DNA of 64,000 bases from Streptomyces sp. NBC_00510. Lineage in GTDB: Bacteria > Actinomycetota > Actinomycetes > Streptomycetales > Streptomycetaceae. Numbering within the stretch: the first letter of the stretch is position 1; every line of letters starts with the position of its first letter. Positions 1-7,630 of the stretch are shown here, in pieces. The notes below the pieces were generated by a model, which was not told where the DNA came from, did not search any database, and saw only the letters and a program-made list of their open reading frames with translations. The position numbers and the translations under genes were made by a program. Location: the NCBI GenBank assembly GCA_036013505.1, contig CP107851.1, positions 6,160,501 through 6,224,500 of the forward strand, in the 5' to 3' direction.

Positions 1-847
1 TGTGGAGGAACCACGGGATGTCGTCGAAGGCGGCGAGCGCGATGTCGTCGGGCACGCGCAGGCCGCGGGCGCGGATCTCGTCCATGGCGCCGAGCGCCAT
101 CAGGTTGTCCGCGGCGAAGACCACGTCGGGCGGGACCGGCAGGTCCAGGAAGCGGGCGGTGGCCCTGCGGCCGCTGTCCGCCTGGAAGTCGCCCTGGCCT
201 ATGTACTCGTCGGGCAGCTGCAGGCCGAAGGCGGCCAGCGCCTCACGGAAGGCCCGCACCCGCTCGCGGCCCGTGGTGGTCGCGGCGGGGCCCGCGATGA
301 TCGCCAGCCGGCGGTGGCCCAGGCCGTGGAGGTGGGCGACCAGGTCGCGCACCGCGTCGCAGCCGTCGGTGCGGATCACCGGGACGTCGTTGCCGACGCC
401 GGGGATCCAGCGGTCGACGAAGACCATCGGGGTGCCGGCGAGCACCGCGTCCAGGATCAGGGGGGAACCGCCGTCGGTGGGGCTGACCAGCAGTCCGTCG
501 ATGCGGCGGTCCAGCAGCGTGCGGATGTGGTGGTCCTGCTGCTCCGGCCGCTCGTCGGCGTTGCCGATGATCACGCTGTAGCCCAGTGCCCTGGCCTCGT
601 CCTCCACCGAGCGGGCGAGCTCGGTGAAGAAGGGGTTCAGCACGTCGCTGATGACCAGGCCGAGGGTCCGGGTCTGGTCGGTGCGCAGCGAGCGCGCCAC
701 CGCGTTGGGCCGGTAGCCGAGCTCGGCCACGGCCTCCAGCACCCGGGTGCGGGTGCCCGGGCGGACCGCCGGGTGGTCATTGAGCACGCGGGAGACCGTC
801 GCGACGGAGACACCCGCGCGTGATGCCACGTCCTTGATGCTCGCCAC
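1..847 (-). CDS. LacI/GalR-family transcriptional regulator, C-terminus outside window
   Basis: Begins at a GTG preceded by GGAGG about 8 bases upstream and reads open to the window edge, giving about 282 residues of an expected 330-350. Residues 4-22 (IKDVASRAGVSVATVSRVL) are the classic LacI helix-turn-helix and hinge start. They are followed by a periplasmic-binding-protein-like effector domain with typical segments such as TRTLGLVISDVLNPFF, RRIDGLLVSPTDGG and VPDDIALAAFDDIPWF. The family usually represses sugar-use genes and is released by a sugar or sugar phosphate. The ligand cannot be told because the regulated genes lie to the left, off the window. Two palindromic operator-like repeats sit just upstream of its start, which suggests autoregulation. 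Confidence 0.93.
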   Translation of the reverse strand, partial: MASIKDVASRAGVSVATVSRVLNDHPAVRPGTRTRVLEAVAELGYRPNAVARSLRTDQTRTLGLVISDVLNPFFTELARSVEDEARALGYSVIIGNADERPEQQDHHIRTLLDRRIDGLLVSPTDGGSPLILDAVLAGTPMVFVDRWIPGVGNDVPVIRTDGCDAVRDLVAHLHGLGHRRLAIIAGPAATTTGRERVRAFREALAAFGLQLPDEYIGQGDFQADSGRRATARFLDLPVPPDVVFAADNLMALGAMDEIRARGLRVPDDIALAAFDDIPWFLH

Positions 848-863
848 CCGTCCCACCTCCTCG

Positions 864-899
864 TGGAATCGATTACAAAGAGGATTGGAATCGATTACA
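864..899. promoter_or_regulatory. Tandem LacI-type operators, 22 bp apart
   Basis: The 14-bp sequence TGGAATCGATTACA occurs twice, at 864-877 and 886-899, in the same orientation. Each copy is a near-palindrome around AATCGATT, the CG-centred form bound by LacI/GalR proteins. The 22-bp offset places both on the same helix face. They lie between the divergent lacI-type gene and the helicase gene, so they most likely mediate autorepression. Binding is inferred, not shown. Confidence 0.7.
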
Positions 900-1039
900 T
901 GCTCCAGGGCAAGAGTACGAAACCGGATCGTTACATTCCGGGGCCCCGCCGGGCGGAGTTGTCCACAGCCCTCGGCGGCCTGTCGGGGCCGGGCGGTACC
1001 GTCGGATCACATCGCAGATCCGGGGAGGTGGCCCGCGCC

Positions 1040-3259
1040 GTGGGGGAGTTGAGACTGGCCGTCGTCGAGGGCGTCCTCGAACGGATCACGTACGCCAACG
1101 AGGAGAACGGGTACACGGTCGCCCGGGTCGACACCGGTCGCGGCGCCGGCGATCTGCTGACCGTGGTCGGCTCGCTGCTCGGCGCCCAGCCGGGCGAGTC
1201 GCTGCGCATGGAGGGCCGTTGGGGCTCCCATCCGCAGTACGGCAAGCAGTTCACCGTGGAGAACTACACCACCGTCCTCCCGGCCACGATCCAGGGCATA
1301 CGGCGCTACCTCGGCTCCGGGCTGATCAAGGGCATCGGCCCGCGGATCGCCGAGCGGATCGTCGAGCACTTCGGCACCGACACCCTGGAGGTCATCGAGC
1401 GGGAGCCCGCGCGGCTGGTGGAGGTCCCGGGCCTGGGCCCCAAGCGCACCAAGCTGATCGGCGCCGCCTGGGAGGAGCAGAAGGCCATCAAGGAGGTCAT
1501 GGTCTTCCTCCAGGGCGTCGGCGTGTCCACCTCGATCGCGGTGCGGATCTACAAGGAGTACGGGGACTCCTCGATCTCCGTGGTGAAGAACCAGCCCTAC
1601 CGGCTGGCGGCCGACGTCTGGGGCATCGGCTTCCTCACCGCCGACCGCATCGCGCGGGCCGTCGGCATCCCGCACGACAGCCCCGAGCGCGTCAAGGCCG
1701 GTCTCCAGTACGCCCTGTCGCAGGCGACCGACAGCGGCAACTGCTTCCTGCCCGAGGAGCAACTGCTGTCGGACGCGGTGAAACTGCTCCAGGTGGACAT
1801 CGGGTTGGTCATCGACTGCCTCGCGGAGCTGGCCGGCGAGGAGGGCGTGGTCATCGAGCCCGTGCCCGCCCCCGACGGCGGTGGCGACCCGGTGCGCGCG
1901 GTGTACCTGGTGCCCTTCCACCGGGCGGAGATCTCCCTGGCCGGCTCGCTGCTGCGGCTGCTGCGCGGCACGGAGGACCGGATGCCCGGCTTCCGTGACG
2001 TGGACTGGGACAAGGCGCTGACCTGGCTCGCCGAGCGGACGGGCGCGGACCTCGCCCCCGAACAGCAGCAGGCGGTGCGGCTGGCGCTCACCGAGAAGGT
2101 CGCCGTGCTGACCGGCGGGCCGGGCTGCGGCAAGTCCTTCACCGTCAGGTCCGTGGTGGCCCTGGCGCAGGCGAAGAAGGCCAAGGTCGTACTGGCCGCG
2201 CCCACCGGCAGGGCGGCCAAGCGGCTGGCCGAGCTCACCGGGGCCGAGGCCTCGACGGTCCACCGGCTGCTGGAGCTCAAGCCGGGCGGAGACGCCGCGT
2301 ACGACCGGGAGCGGCCCCTCGACGCCGACCTGGTCGTCGTCGACGAGGCCTCGATGCTCGACCTGCTGCTGGCGAACAAGCTGGTCAAGGCCGTGCCGCC
2401 GGGGGCCCACCTGCTCTTCGTCGGTGACGTCGACCAGCTGCCCAGCGTCGGCGCCGGCGAGGTGCTGCGCGATCTGCTGGCCGAGGGCGGCCCGGTCCCG
2501 TCGGTCCGGCTGACCCGCATCTTCCGGCAGGCCCAGGAGTCCGGCGTGGTGACCAACGCGCACCGGATCAACTCCGGAGCGCACCCGGTCACCCAGGGGC
2601 TGGACGACTTCTTCCTCTTCGTGGAGGAGGACGGCGAGGAGACGGCCCGGCTCACGGTGGACGTGGCGGCCCGCCGCATCCCGCGCCGGTTCGGCCTCGA
2701 CCCGCGCCGTGACGTCCAGGTGCTCGCCCCCATGCACCGCGGCCCCGCGGGCGCCGGCGTGCTGAACGGGCTGCTGCAGCAGGCCGTCACCCCGGCCCGC
2801 CCCGACCTGCCGGAGCGGCGCTTCGGCGGCCGCACCTTCCGCGTGGGCGACAAGGTGACGCAGATCAGGAACAACTATGAAAAAGGCGCCAATGGAGTCT
2901 TCAATGGAACGGTGGGGGTCGTCACCTCCCTGGACGCCGTGGAGCAGCGGCTCACCGTACTGACCGACGAGGACGAGGAGATCCCTTACGACTTCGACGA
3001 GCTGGACGAGCTGGCGCACGCCTACGCGGTGACGATCCACCGGTCACAGGGCAGCGAGTATCCCGCCGTGGTGATCCCTGTCACCACCGGGGCGTGGATG
3101 ATGCTCCAGCGGAACCTGCTGTATACCGCCGTTACCCGGGCAAAGCGATTGGTCGTGCTCGTGGGTTCGCGCAAGGCGATCGGCCAAGCGGTGCGCACCG
3201 TCTCCGCAGGCAGACGCTTCACGGCACTCGACCACCGGCTGACTCGGGCGGCAAGATAG
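1040..3259 (+). CDS. RecD2-like ATP-dependent 5'-3' DNA helicase
   Basis: Predicted 739-residue SF1B helicase of the stand-alone RecD (RecD2) family, which unwinds DNA without RecBC. The N-terminal part contains helix-hairpin-helix segments (GLIKGIGPRIAERIVEHFG, LVEVPGLGPKRTKLIG). The motor follows: Walker A GGPGCGKS at about residue 359, Walker B VVVDEAS at about 432, GDVDQLPSVGAGE, an arginine-containing LTRIFRQ motif and the C-terminal UvrD_C-like AYAVTIHRSQGSE. I chose GTG 1040 because GGGGAGG lies 11 bases before it; in-frame GTG 1028 lacks a site. The open frame continues upstream to 863, but that part would overlap the operator region. It stands alone with no recB or recC nearby, as expected for RecD2. 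Confidence 0.93.
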   Translation: MGELRLAVVEGVLERITYANEENGYTVARVDTGRGAGDLLTVVGSLLGAQPGESLRMEGRWGSHPQYGKQFTVENYTTVLPATIQGIRRYLGSGLIKGIGPRIAERIVEHFGTDTLEVIEREPARLVEVPGLGPKRTKLIGAAWEEQKAIKEVMVFLQGVGVSTSIAVRIYKEYGDSSISVVKNQPYRLAADVWGIGFLTADRIARAVGIPHDSPERVKAGLQYALSQATDSGNCFLPEEQLLSDAVKLLQVDIGLVIDCLAELAGEEGVVIEPVPAPDGGGDPVRAVYLVPFHRAEISLAGSLLRLLRGTEDRMPGFRDVDWDKALTWLAERTGADLAPEQQQAVRLALTEKVAVLTGGPGCGKSFTVRSVVALAQAKKAKVVLAAPTGRAAKRLAELTGAEASTVHRLLELKPGGDAAYDRERPLDADLVVVDEASMLDLLLANKLVKAVPPGAHLLFVGDVDQLPSVGAGEVLRDLLAEGGPVPSVRLTRIFRQAQESGVVTNAHRINSGAHPVTQGLDDFFLFVEEDGEETARLTVDVAARRIPRRFGLDPRRDVQVLAPMHRGPAGAGVLNGLLQQAVTPARPDLPERRFGGRTFRVGDKVTQIRNNYEKGANGVFNGTVGVVTSLDAVEQRLTVLTDEDEEIPYDFDELDELAHAYAVTIHRSQGSEYPAVVIPVTTGAWMMLQRNLLYTAVTRAKRLVVLVGSRKAIGQAVRTVSAGRRFTALDHRLTRAAR

Positions 3260-3390
3260 GCACTGAGTGCCATCATTCGGCTCCTCGACCGACCCCGAGT
3301 GCACGTGGCCACGCCAAATGGGGGACAGTAGGGGTAGTCAGGGCACCTACCAACCTCGAAGAAGAGGCACGACGTCGGTGAGGGAATGAC

Positions 3391-4680
3391 GTGAGCGACA
3401 ACTCTGTAGTACTGCGGTACGGGGACAGCGAGTACAGCTACCCGGTGATCGAGGGCACCGTTGGGGACGACGGCTTCGACATCGGCAAGCTGCGCGCCAA
3501 CACCGGCCTGGTCACCCTGGACAGCGGCTACGGCAACACCGCGGCCTACAAGTCCGCGATCACCTACCTCGACGGCGAGCAGGGAATCCTCCGCTACCGC
3601 GGCTACCCCATCGAGCAGATCGCCGAGCGCGGCACCTTCCTGGAGACCGCGTACCTTCTCATCAACGGTGAGCTCCCCACCGTCGACGAGCTCGCCGCCT
3701 TCCGCGGCGACATCACGCAGCACACGCTCCTCCACGAGGACGTCAAACGGTTCTTCCAGGGCTTCCCGCGGGACGCCCACCCGATGGCGATGCTGTCCTC
3801 CGTGGTCAGCGCGCTGTCGACCTTCTACCAGGACAGCCACAACCCGTTCGACGAGAAGCAGCGCTACCTCTCGACGATCCGGCTCCTCGCCAAGCTGCCG
3901 ACGATCGCCGCGTACGCCTTCAAGAAGTCGGTCGGCCACCCCTTCGTCTACCCGCGCAACGACCTCGGCTACGTCGAGAACTTCCTGCGGATGACCTTCG
4001 CCGTGCCCGCCGAGGAGTACGAGCTCAACCCGGTCGTCGTCGACGCCCTGGACAAGCTCCTCATCCTCCACGCGGACCACGAGCAGAACTGCTCCACCTC
4101 CACCGTCCGCCTGGTCGGCTCCTCGCAGGCCAACCTGTTCGCGTCGATCTCCGCGGGCATCAACGCCCTGTGGGGCCCGCTGCACGGCGGCGCCAACCAG
4201 AGCGTGCTGGAGATGCTGGAGGCCATCCAGGCCGACGGCGGCGACGTGGACGCCTTCATCCGCAAGGTGAAGAACAAGGAGGACGGCGTCCGCCTGATGG
4301 GCTTCGGCCACCGGGTCTACAAGAGCTTCGACCCCCGGGCGAAGATCATCAAGGCCGCCGCCCACGACGTGCTCTCCGCCCTGGGCAAGTCCGACGAGCT
4401 GCTGGACATCGCGCTGAAGCTCGAGGAGCACGCCCTCAGCGACGACTACTTCGTCTCGCGCAACCTGTACCCGAACGTCGACTTCTACACCGGCCTGATC
4501 TACCGGGCCATGGGCTTCCCGACCACGATGTTCACGGTGCTCTTCGCGCTCGGCCGGCTCCCCGGCTGGATCGCCCAGTGGCACGAGATGATCACCGAGC
4601 CGGGTTCCCGGATCGGCCGTCCGCGCCAGGTCTACACGGGCATCGTCGAGCGGGACTACGTCCCGGTCGAGGCCCGCTGA
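3391..4680 (+). CDS. gltA: Citrate synthase (type II)
   Basis: Predicted 429-residue cytoplasmic enzyme condensing acetyl-CoA and oxaloacetate to citrate, the entry step of the TCA cycle. The length and the N-terminal beta-rich extension match type II (hexameric) citrate synthases. Catalytic regions are visible: GPLHGGANQSVLEML with the first active His, GFGHRVYKSFDPRAKI with the second His, and the C-terminal PGSRIGRPRQVYTG with the substrate-binding Arg. The start is GTG with GGTGAGGGA a few bases upstream. The gene is monocistronic: 131 bases separate it from the helicase, and two hairpins follow. Streptomyces commonly carry several citrate synthase genes, so the symbol identifies the enzyme rather than a unique locus. 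Confidence 0.97.
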   Translation: MSDNSVVLRYGDSEYSYPVIEGTVGDDGFDIGKLRANTGLVTLDSGYGNTAAYKSAITYLDGEQGILRYRGYPIEQIAERGTFLETAYLLINGELPTVDELAAFRGDITQHTLLHEDVKRFFQGFPRDAHPMAMLSSVVSALSTFYQDSHNPFDEKQRYLSTIRLLAKLPTIAAYAFKKSVGHPFVYPRNDLGYVENFLRMTFAVPAEEYELNPVVVDALDKLLILHADHEQNCSTSTVRLVGSSQANLFASISAGINALWGPLHGGANQSVLEMLEAIQADGGDVDAFIRKVKNKEDGVRLMGFGHRVYKSFDPRAKIIKAAAHDVLSALGKSDELLDIALKLEEHALSDDYFVSRNLYPNVDFYTGLIYRAMGFPTTMFTVLFALGRLPGWIAQWHEMITEPGSRIGRPRQVYTGIVERDYVPVEAR

Positions 4681-4705
4681 CGCGAGCGCCCCGCGCACAG
4701 AGAAA

Positions 4706-4745
4706 CGCCCCGCGCCGAATCCCCCCACGGGTTCGGCACGGGGCG
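4706..4745 (+). terminator. Terminator hairpin after citrate synthase
   Basis: CGCCCCGCGCCGAA pairs with TTCGGCACGGGGCG (one mismatch in 14) around a loop containing CCCCCCACGG, 25 bases after the citrate synthase stop. Confidence 0.8.
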
Positions 4746-4754
4746 CTCCTGTTT

Positions 4755-4788
4755 CCCGGAGCGGATCCCCCCACGGGTCCGTACCGGG
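4755..4788 (+). terminator. Second, imperfect hairpin with the same loop
   Basis: CCCGGAGCGGATC and GGTCCGTACCGGG form an imperfect stem around the same CCCCCCACGG loop seen in the preceding terminator, followed by a T-containing stretch (CGTTCTTTGGG). It looks like a tandem backup terminator. The remaining bases up to the next gene (4789-5104) hold no gene I can support. Confidence 0.5.
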
Positions 4789-5104
4789 CGTTCTTTGGGT
4801 GCGCTCGCCCAGCCGGGACCAAGCACCCGGGAGGGCCGCTCAAAGCTCTCCGGGCAGTTCGCCCCGGCATGGCGACCGGGCTGTCCCCCAAAGACAACCC
4901 GCTCATCATCTCACCGAGTCCGCCGGGAGCCCGGTGTCTTCGCCGGGTTAGACCCCCTCGTAAACCAAAAGGTTACGTTCCAGCCAGTGTGATCTCGGTC
5001 TCGGCTACGCATCTCCTACGTCATCCGCATCATGGCAGACCCCCGTGCCGGTCGCGTAGCCCCCGTCCCGTAACGTGCTGTTCCTCCTCGAGGGGCGGAG
5101 CGTG

Positions 5105-5851
5105 ATGTCGCAGAACGCAAGTGTGGGCCGGCACGTCGTGGTGACCGGCGGGGGAACGGGAATCGGCCGGTCGGTGGCCACCCTCTTCGCCGAGGCCGGC
5201 GACCATGTGACCATCGTCGGCCGGCGCCGCGAGGTGCTGCGCGCCACCGCCGACGAACTGCGCTCCCAGCACGGTTACGACGTCACCCCGGTCGTCTGCG
5301 ACCTCGCCGACCCCGACGACGTGGAGGCGACCCTCGAGCGGCTGCCCCGGCGCATCGACGTCCTGGTCAACAACGCGGGCAGCCGGGAACTCGCGATCGG
5401 GGCCGGCCCGCACGGGGTGCTGGCCCGCTGGCGCGGCGACTTCGAACGCAACGTCCTCACCGCCGTCCTGGTGACCGAATCCGTACGTGACCGGCTCCCC
5501 GAGGGCGGCCGGGTCATCACCGTCACCTCGGTGGCCGCGCTGCGCGGCGGGGGCTCCTACGGGGCCTCCAAGGCCGCCCTGCACGCCTGGAACCACTCCC
5601 TGGCGGCGCAGCTCGGCCCGCGTGGGGTGACCTGCAACATCGTCGCCCCGGGCACCGTGGCGGGCACCGAGTTCTTCGGCGCCCGGCTCGACGCCGCCGA
5701 GCTGACCCGCAGGGCCGGCCGGACCCTGGTCGGCCGGGTCGGACGGCCCGAGGACGTCGCCTCCGCGGTGGTCTTCCTCGCCTCCCCCGAGGCGGGTTTC
5801 ATCACCGGGGAGATCCTGCAGTGCAACGGCGGCGAACTGCTCGGCCGCTGA
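5105..5851 (+). CDS. SDR-family oxidoreductase
   Basis: Predicted 248-residue classical short-chain dehydrogenase/reductase. The NAD(P)-binding TGGGTGIGRS lies near the N-terminus, NNAG occurs mid-protein, the catalytic Ser is in VTSVAAL and the catalytic pair is in SYGASKAALH (YxxxK). The C-terminal GRVGRPEDVASAVVFLASPEAGFITGEILQCNGG is typical of the FabG-like subgroup. The substrate is unknown. ATG 5105 is preferred because GAGGGGCGG lies about 10 bases upstream and the NAD-binding motif then begins at the usual distance; a longer start at 5075 adds only MLFLLEGRSV. It is transcribed alone and ends in a strong hairpin. Confidence 0.9.
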   Translation: MSQNASVGRHVVVTGGGTGIGRSVATLFAEAGDHVTIVGRRREVLRATADELRSQHGYDVTPVVCDLADPDDVEATLERLPRRIDVLVNNAGSRELAIGAGPHGVLARWRGDFERNVLTAVLVTESVRDRLPEGGRVITVTSVAALRGGGSYGASKAALHAWNHSLAAQLGPRGVTCNIVAPGTVAGTEFFGARLDAAELTRRAGRTLVGRVGRPEDVASAVVFLASPEAGFITGEILQCNGGELLGR

Positions 5852-5870
5852 GCTGACGCACGCGCGTCCC

Positions 5871-5899
5871 GCGGGGAGTACGCCGGGCGTACTCCCCGC
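5871..5899. terminator. Strong hairpin after SDR gene
   Basis: A perfect 14-bp inverted repeat, GCGGGGAGTACGCC and GGCGTACTCCCCGC, separated by one base, 20 bases past the stop codon. It lacks a T-run, as is common for Streptomyces terminators. Confidence 0.8.
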
Positions 5900-6071
5900 G
5901 CCACAGCCGGACCCTCCGGCCCCGTACCTGAGGATGAGGCGCCCCCGGGAAAACCCTGGGAATGCCCCGATCCCGGCGAAATCGCCTTGCCCCCTCCATC
6001 GCGGCCCTGCCAGCGTTGAGGCCTGGGACGGAAGACGGGGGACGGGCCGGGGCGGGAAGAGGGGCGGCCGG

Positions 6072-6809
6072 ATGGACGTTGCACGGATCGTGTCGGCCCT
6101 GGACTTCACCGCGGGCCTCGAGGGGTACCTGCGGGACGGCCACGTGATCTGGGCGTACGCGGTGCTCGCTGCCACCACCGCGCCGCCCCTGGTGCCCAAC
6201 GCGGCGCTCCTGGTCACAGGGGGCGTGCTGGCCGCCCAGGGACGGCTGGACATCGCCCTGGTCCTGCTGGTCGTCGCCGGCAGCGCGCTCCTGGGTGACC
6301 TGCTGATCCACCGCACCGGCCGCGCCGTCAGCGGCCGGGTCCTGACCCGGCTGTACCGGCGGCAGCGGCGCCGTGCGCTGCTGGAGTGGGCCAGCATCCG
6401 GATACAGCGGCACGGGATTCCCTTCGTCATCGGCGTCCGCTTCCTGCCCAGCGGGCGGGTCGTCGGCGGCCTCTCGGCGGGCATCGTGCGCTACCCGGCC
6501 CGCCGTTACCTGATCGGCGCGGGCGTGGCCGAGGCGGTCTGGGCGACGTACTCGGTGGGCCTGGGCTACTTCGGCGGCCTCGCCATGTCCAACTCGCTGT
6601 ACGCCGTCGCGCTGGGCCTCGGGGTCTCCCTGGCCGTGGCCGCAATCGGCAGCGTGGCGCAAGTGCTCTCCGGGCGCCGCTCGGCCCCGGCGGGTACGAC
6701 GTCCCCCGGACGCGTGGTGGCCTCGGGCGGCGCCGCGTCCTCCGGGACGGACGAACCGGAGGGGGACGCCCAGCAGGGGAAGCCGGCGGACCGGGCGATG
6801 CGGGGCTGA
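6072..6809 (+). CDS. DedA/SNARE-associated family membrane protein
   Basis: Predicted 245-residue integral membrane protein of the DedA (VTT/SNARE-associated) superfamily. Some members are linked to membrane-lipid flipping and envelope homeostasis, but this gene's role is not determined. Visible features are the entry segment APPLVPNAALLVTGGVLAAQG, the conserved amphipathic stretch with a basic residue (GVRFLPSGRVVGGLSAGIVRYPARRYL) and several hydrophobic helices through residue 195. A hydrophilic Gly/Ser/Pro-rich tail follows. ATG 6072 follows GAAGAGGGGCGG, whereas the upstream extension reads as non-protein-like sequence. It is flanked by its own intergenic regions and is probably monocistronic. 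Confidence 0.85.
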   Translation: MDVARIVSALDFTAGLEGYLRDGHVIWAYAVLAATTAPPLVPNAALLVTGGVLAAQGRLDIALVLLVVAGSALLGDLLIHRTGRAVSGRVLTRLYRRQRRRALLEWASIRIQRHGIPFVIGVRFLPSGRVVGGLSAGIVRYPARRYLIGAGVAEAVWATYSVGLGYFGGLAMSNSLYAVALGLGVSLAVAAIGSVAQVLSGRRSAPAGTTSPGRVVASGGAASSGTDEPEGDAQQGKPADRAMRG

Positions 6810-6848
6810 GGCGCGCCGCCGGGGGAGCGGGCGGTGCCGGTCCCGGTC

Positions 6849-7511
6849 TCAGGGGGTCGCGGCGGGGGTGCTGACGGCTTCCGTGATGGCGACGGCCCCG
6901 GTGCCGACGTGCGGGGCGAGGTAGCCGTACAGCGCGGCCTTGACCTCGCCGACGTACGCGTCCCGCTCGGCGCCCTCGTGCGCCAGGACCAGGGCCAGGC
7001 CCGCCTTGAACAGGCCGAAGGCCATCGCGGCCACCCGCGCCCGCTCGGCGGCCGATAGGGCGGGCGCGCGCAGGCCGAGCAGGGTCTCCACGCGCTCCAG
7101 CAGGGAGGTGTGCAGGGTGTCGTGCTCCATGACGACCGTGCCGGGGATGTCGCTGTCGTGGACCAGGGCGAGGAAGGCGGGGTTCTGGCAGTTGAACTCG
7201 ATCATCGGGGCGACGATGACCTCGAGCATCTCGCGCAGCGGCAGCGAGGCGTTCTCGGGGGTGAACAGCTCCCCGTGCCCCTCGCGCATCCGCTGGTTGA
7301 GGATGCCGCCCAGCTCGATGGCGATGGCCTCCTTGTTCGGGAAGAACTGGTAGAGCGTGCCCGGGGACACGCCCGCCTCGCGGGCGATCGCGTTCGTGGT
7401 GGCCGCGGTGTAGCCCACCTTGCAGAACACGTCGGCCGCCGCCTCCAGCAGCTGCGCCACGCGCCGTTCGCCGCGGGCCTGCCGGCGTCGAGGCTTCTGC
7501 TCCTCAGGCAC
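6849..7511 (-). CDS. TetR-family repressor, divergent from MMPL exporter
   Basis: Predicted 220-residue TetR-type regulator. The N-terminal DNA-binding domain contains TNAIAREAGVSPGTLYQFF (helix-turn-helix) preceded by the usual AAADVFCKVGYTA helix. The remainder is a helical ligand-binding domain. It starts at GTG and is transcribed away from the MMPL exporter gene, from which it is separated by about 120 bases carrying two related inverted repeats around a TTGACA box. This layout is standard for a repressor that controls an efflux pump and itself. The inducer is unknown. Confidence 0.92.
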   Translation of the reverse strand: MPEEQKPRRRQARGERRVAQLLEAAADVFCKVGYTAATTNAIAREAGVSPGTLYQFFPNKEAIAIELGGILNQRMREGHGELFTPENASLPLREMLEVIVAPMIEFNCQNPAFLALVHDSDIPGTVVMEHDTLHTSLLERVETLLGLRAPALSAAERARVAAMAFGLFKAGLALVLAHEGAERDAYVGEVKAALYGYLAPHVGTGAVAITEAVSTPAATP

Positions 7512-7530
7512 GTGTAATCCCCAATCATGT

Positions 7531-7585
7531 TTGACAAACGCGAGTGGTCGCTCACATTCTGAAGAAACGCGAGTGATTGCTCGTG
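7531..7585. promoter_or_regulatory. TTGACA box with paired TetR-type operators
   Basis: TTGACA at 7531-7536 is followed by two related semi-palindromes, GCGAGTGGTCGCTCAC (7540-7555) and GCGAGTGATTGCTCGTG (7569-7585), spaced 29 bp apart. The first falls within the -35/-10 interval of a promoter reading toward the exporter. Repression by the adjacent TetR protein is inferred. Confidence 0.6.
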
Positions 7586-7630
7586 TTCGCCATTTTACGG
7601 CGGTTCCTCAGGGGAGGGGACACCTCTGTC

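Noticed and set aside
1007..3040. Long minus-strand open frame opposite the helicase gene
   Set aside because: Its product is His/Asp/Gly-rich without any domain, as expected for the antisense of a GC-rich gene.
3022..4728. 568-codon minus-strand frame opposite citrate synthase
   Set aside because: Shadow of gltA codon bias; low-complexity product spanning two real genes.
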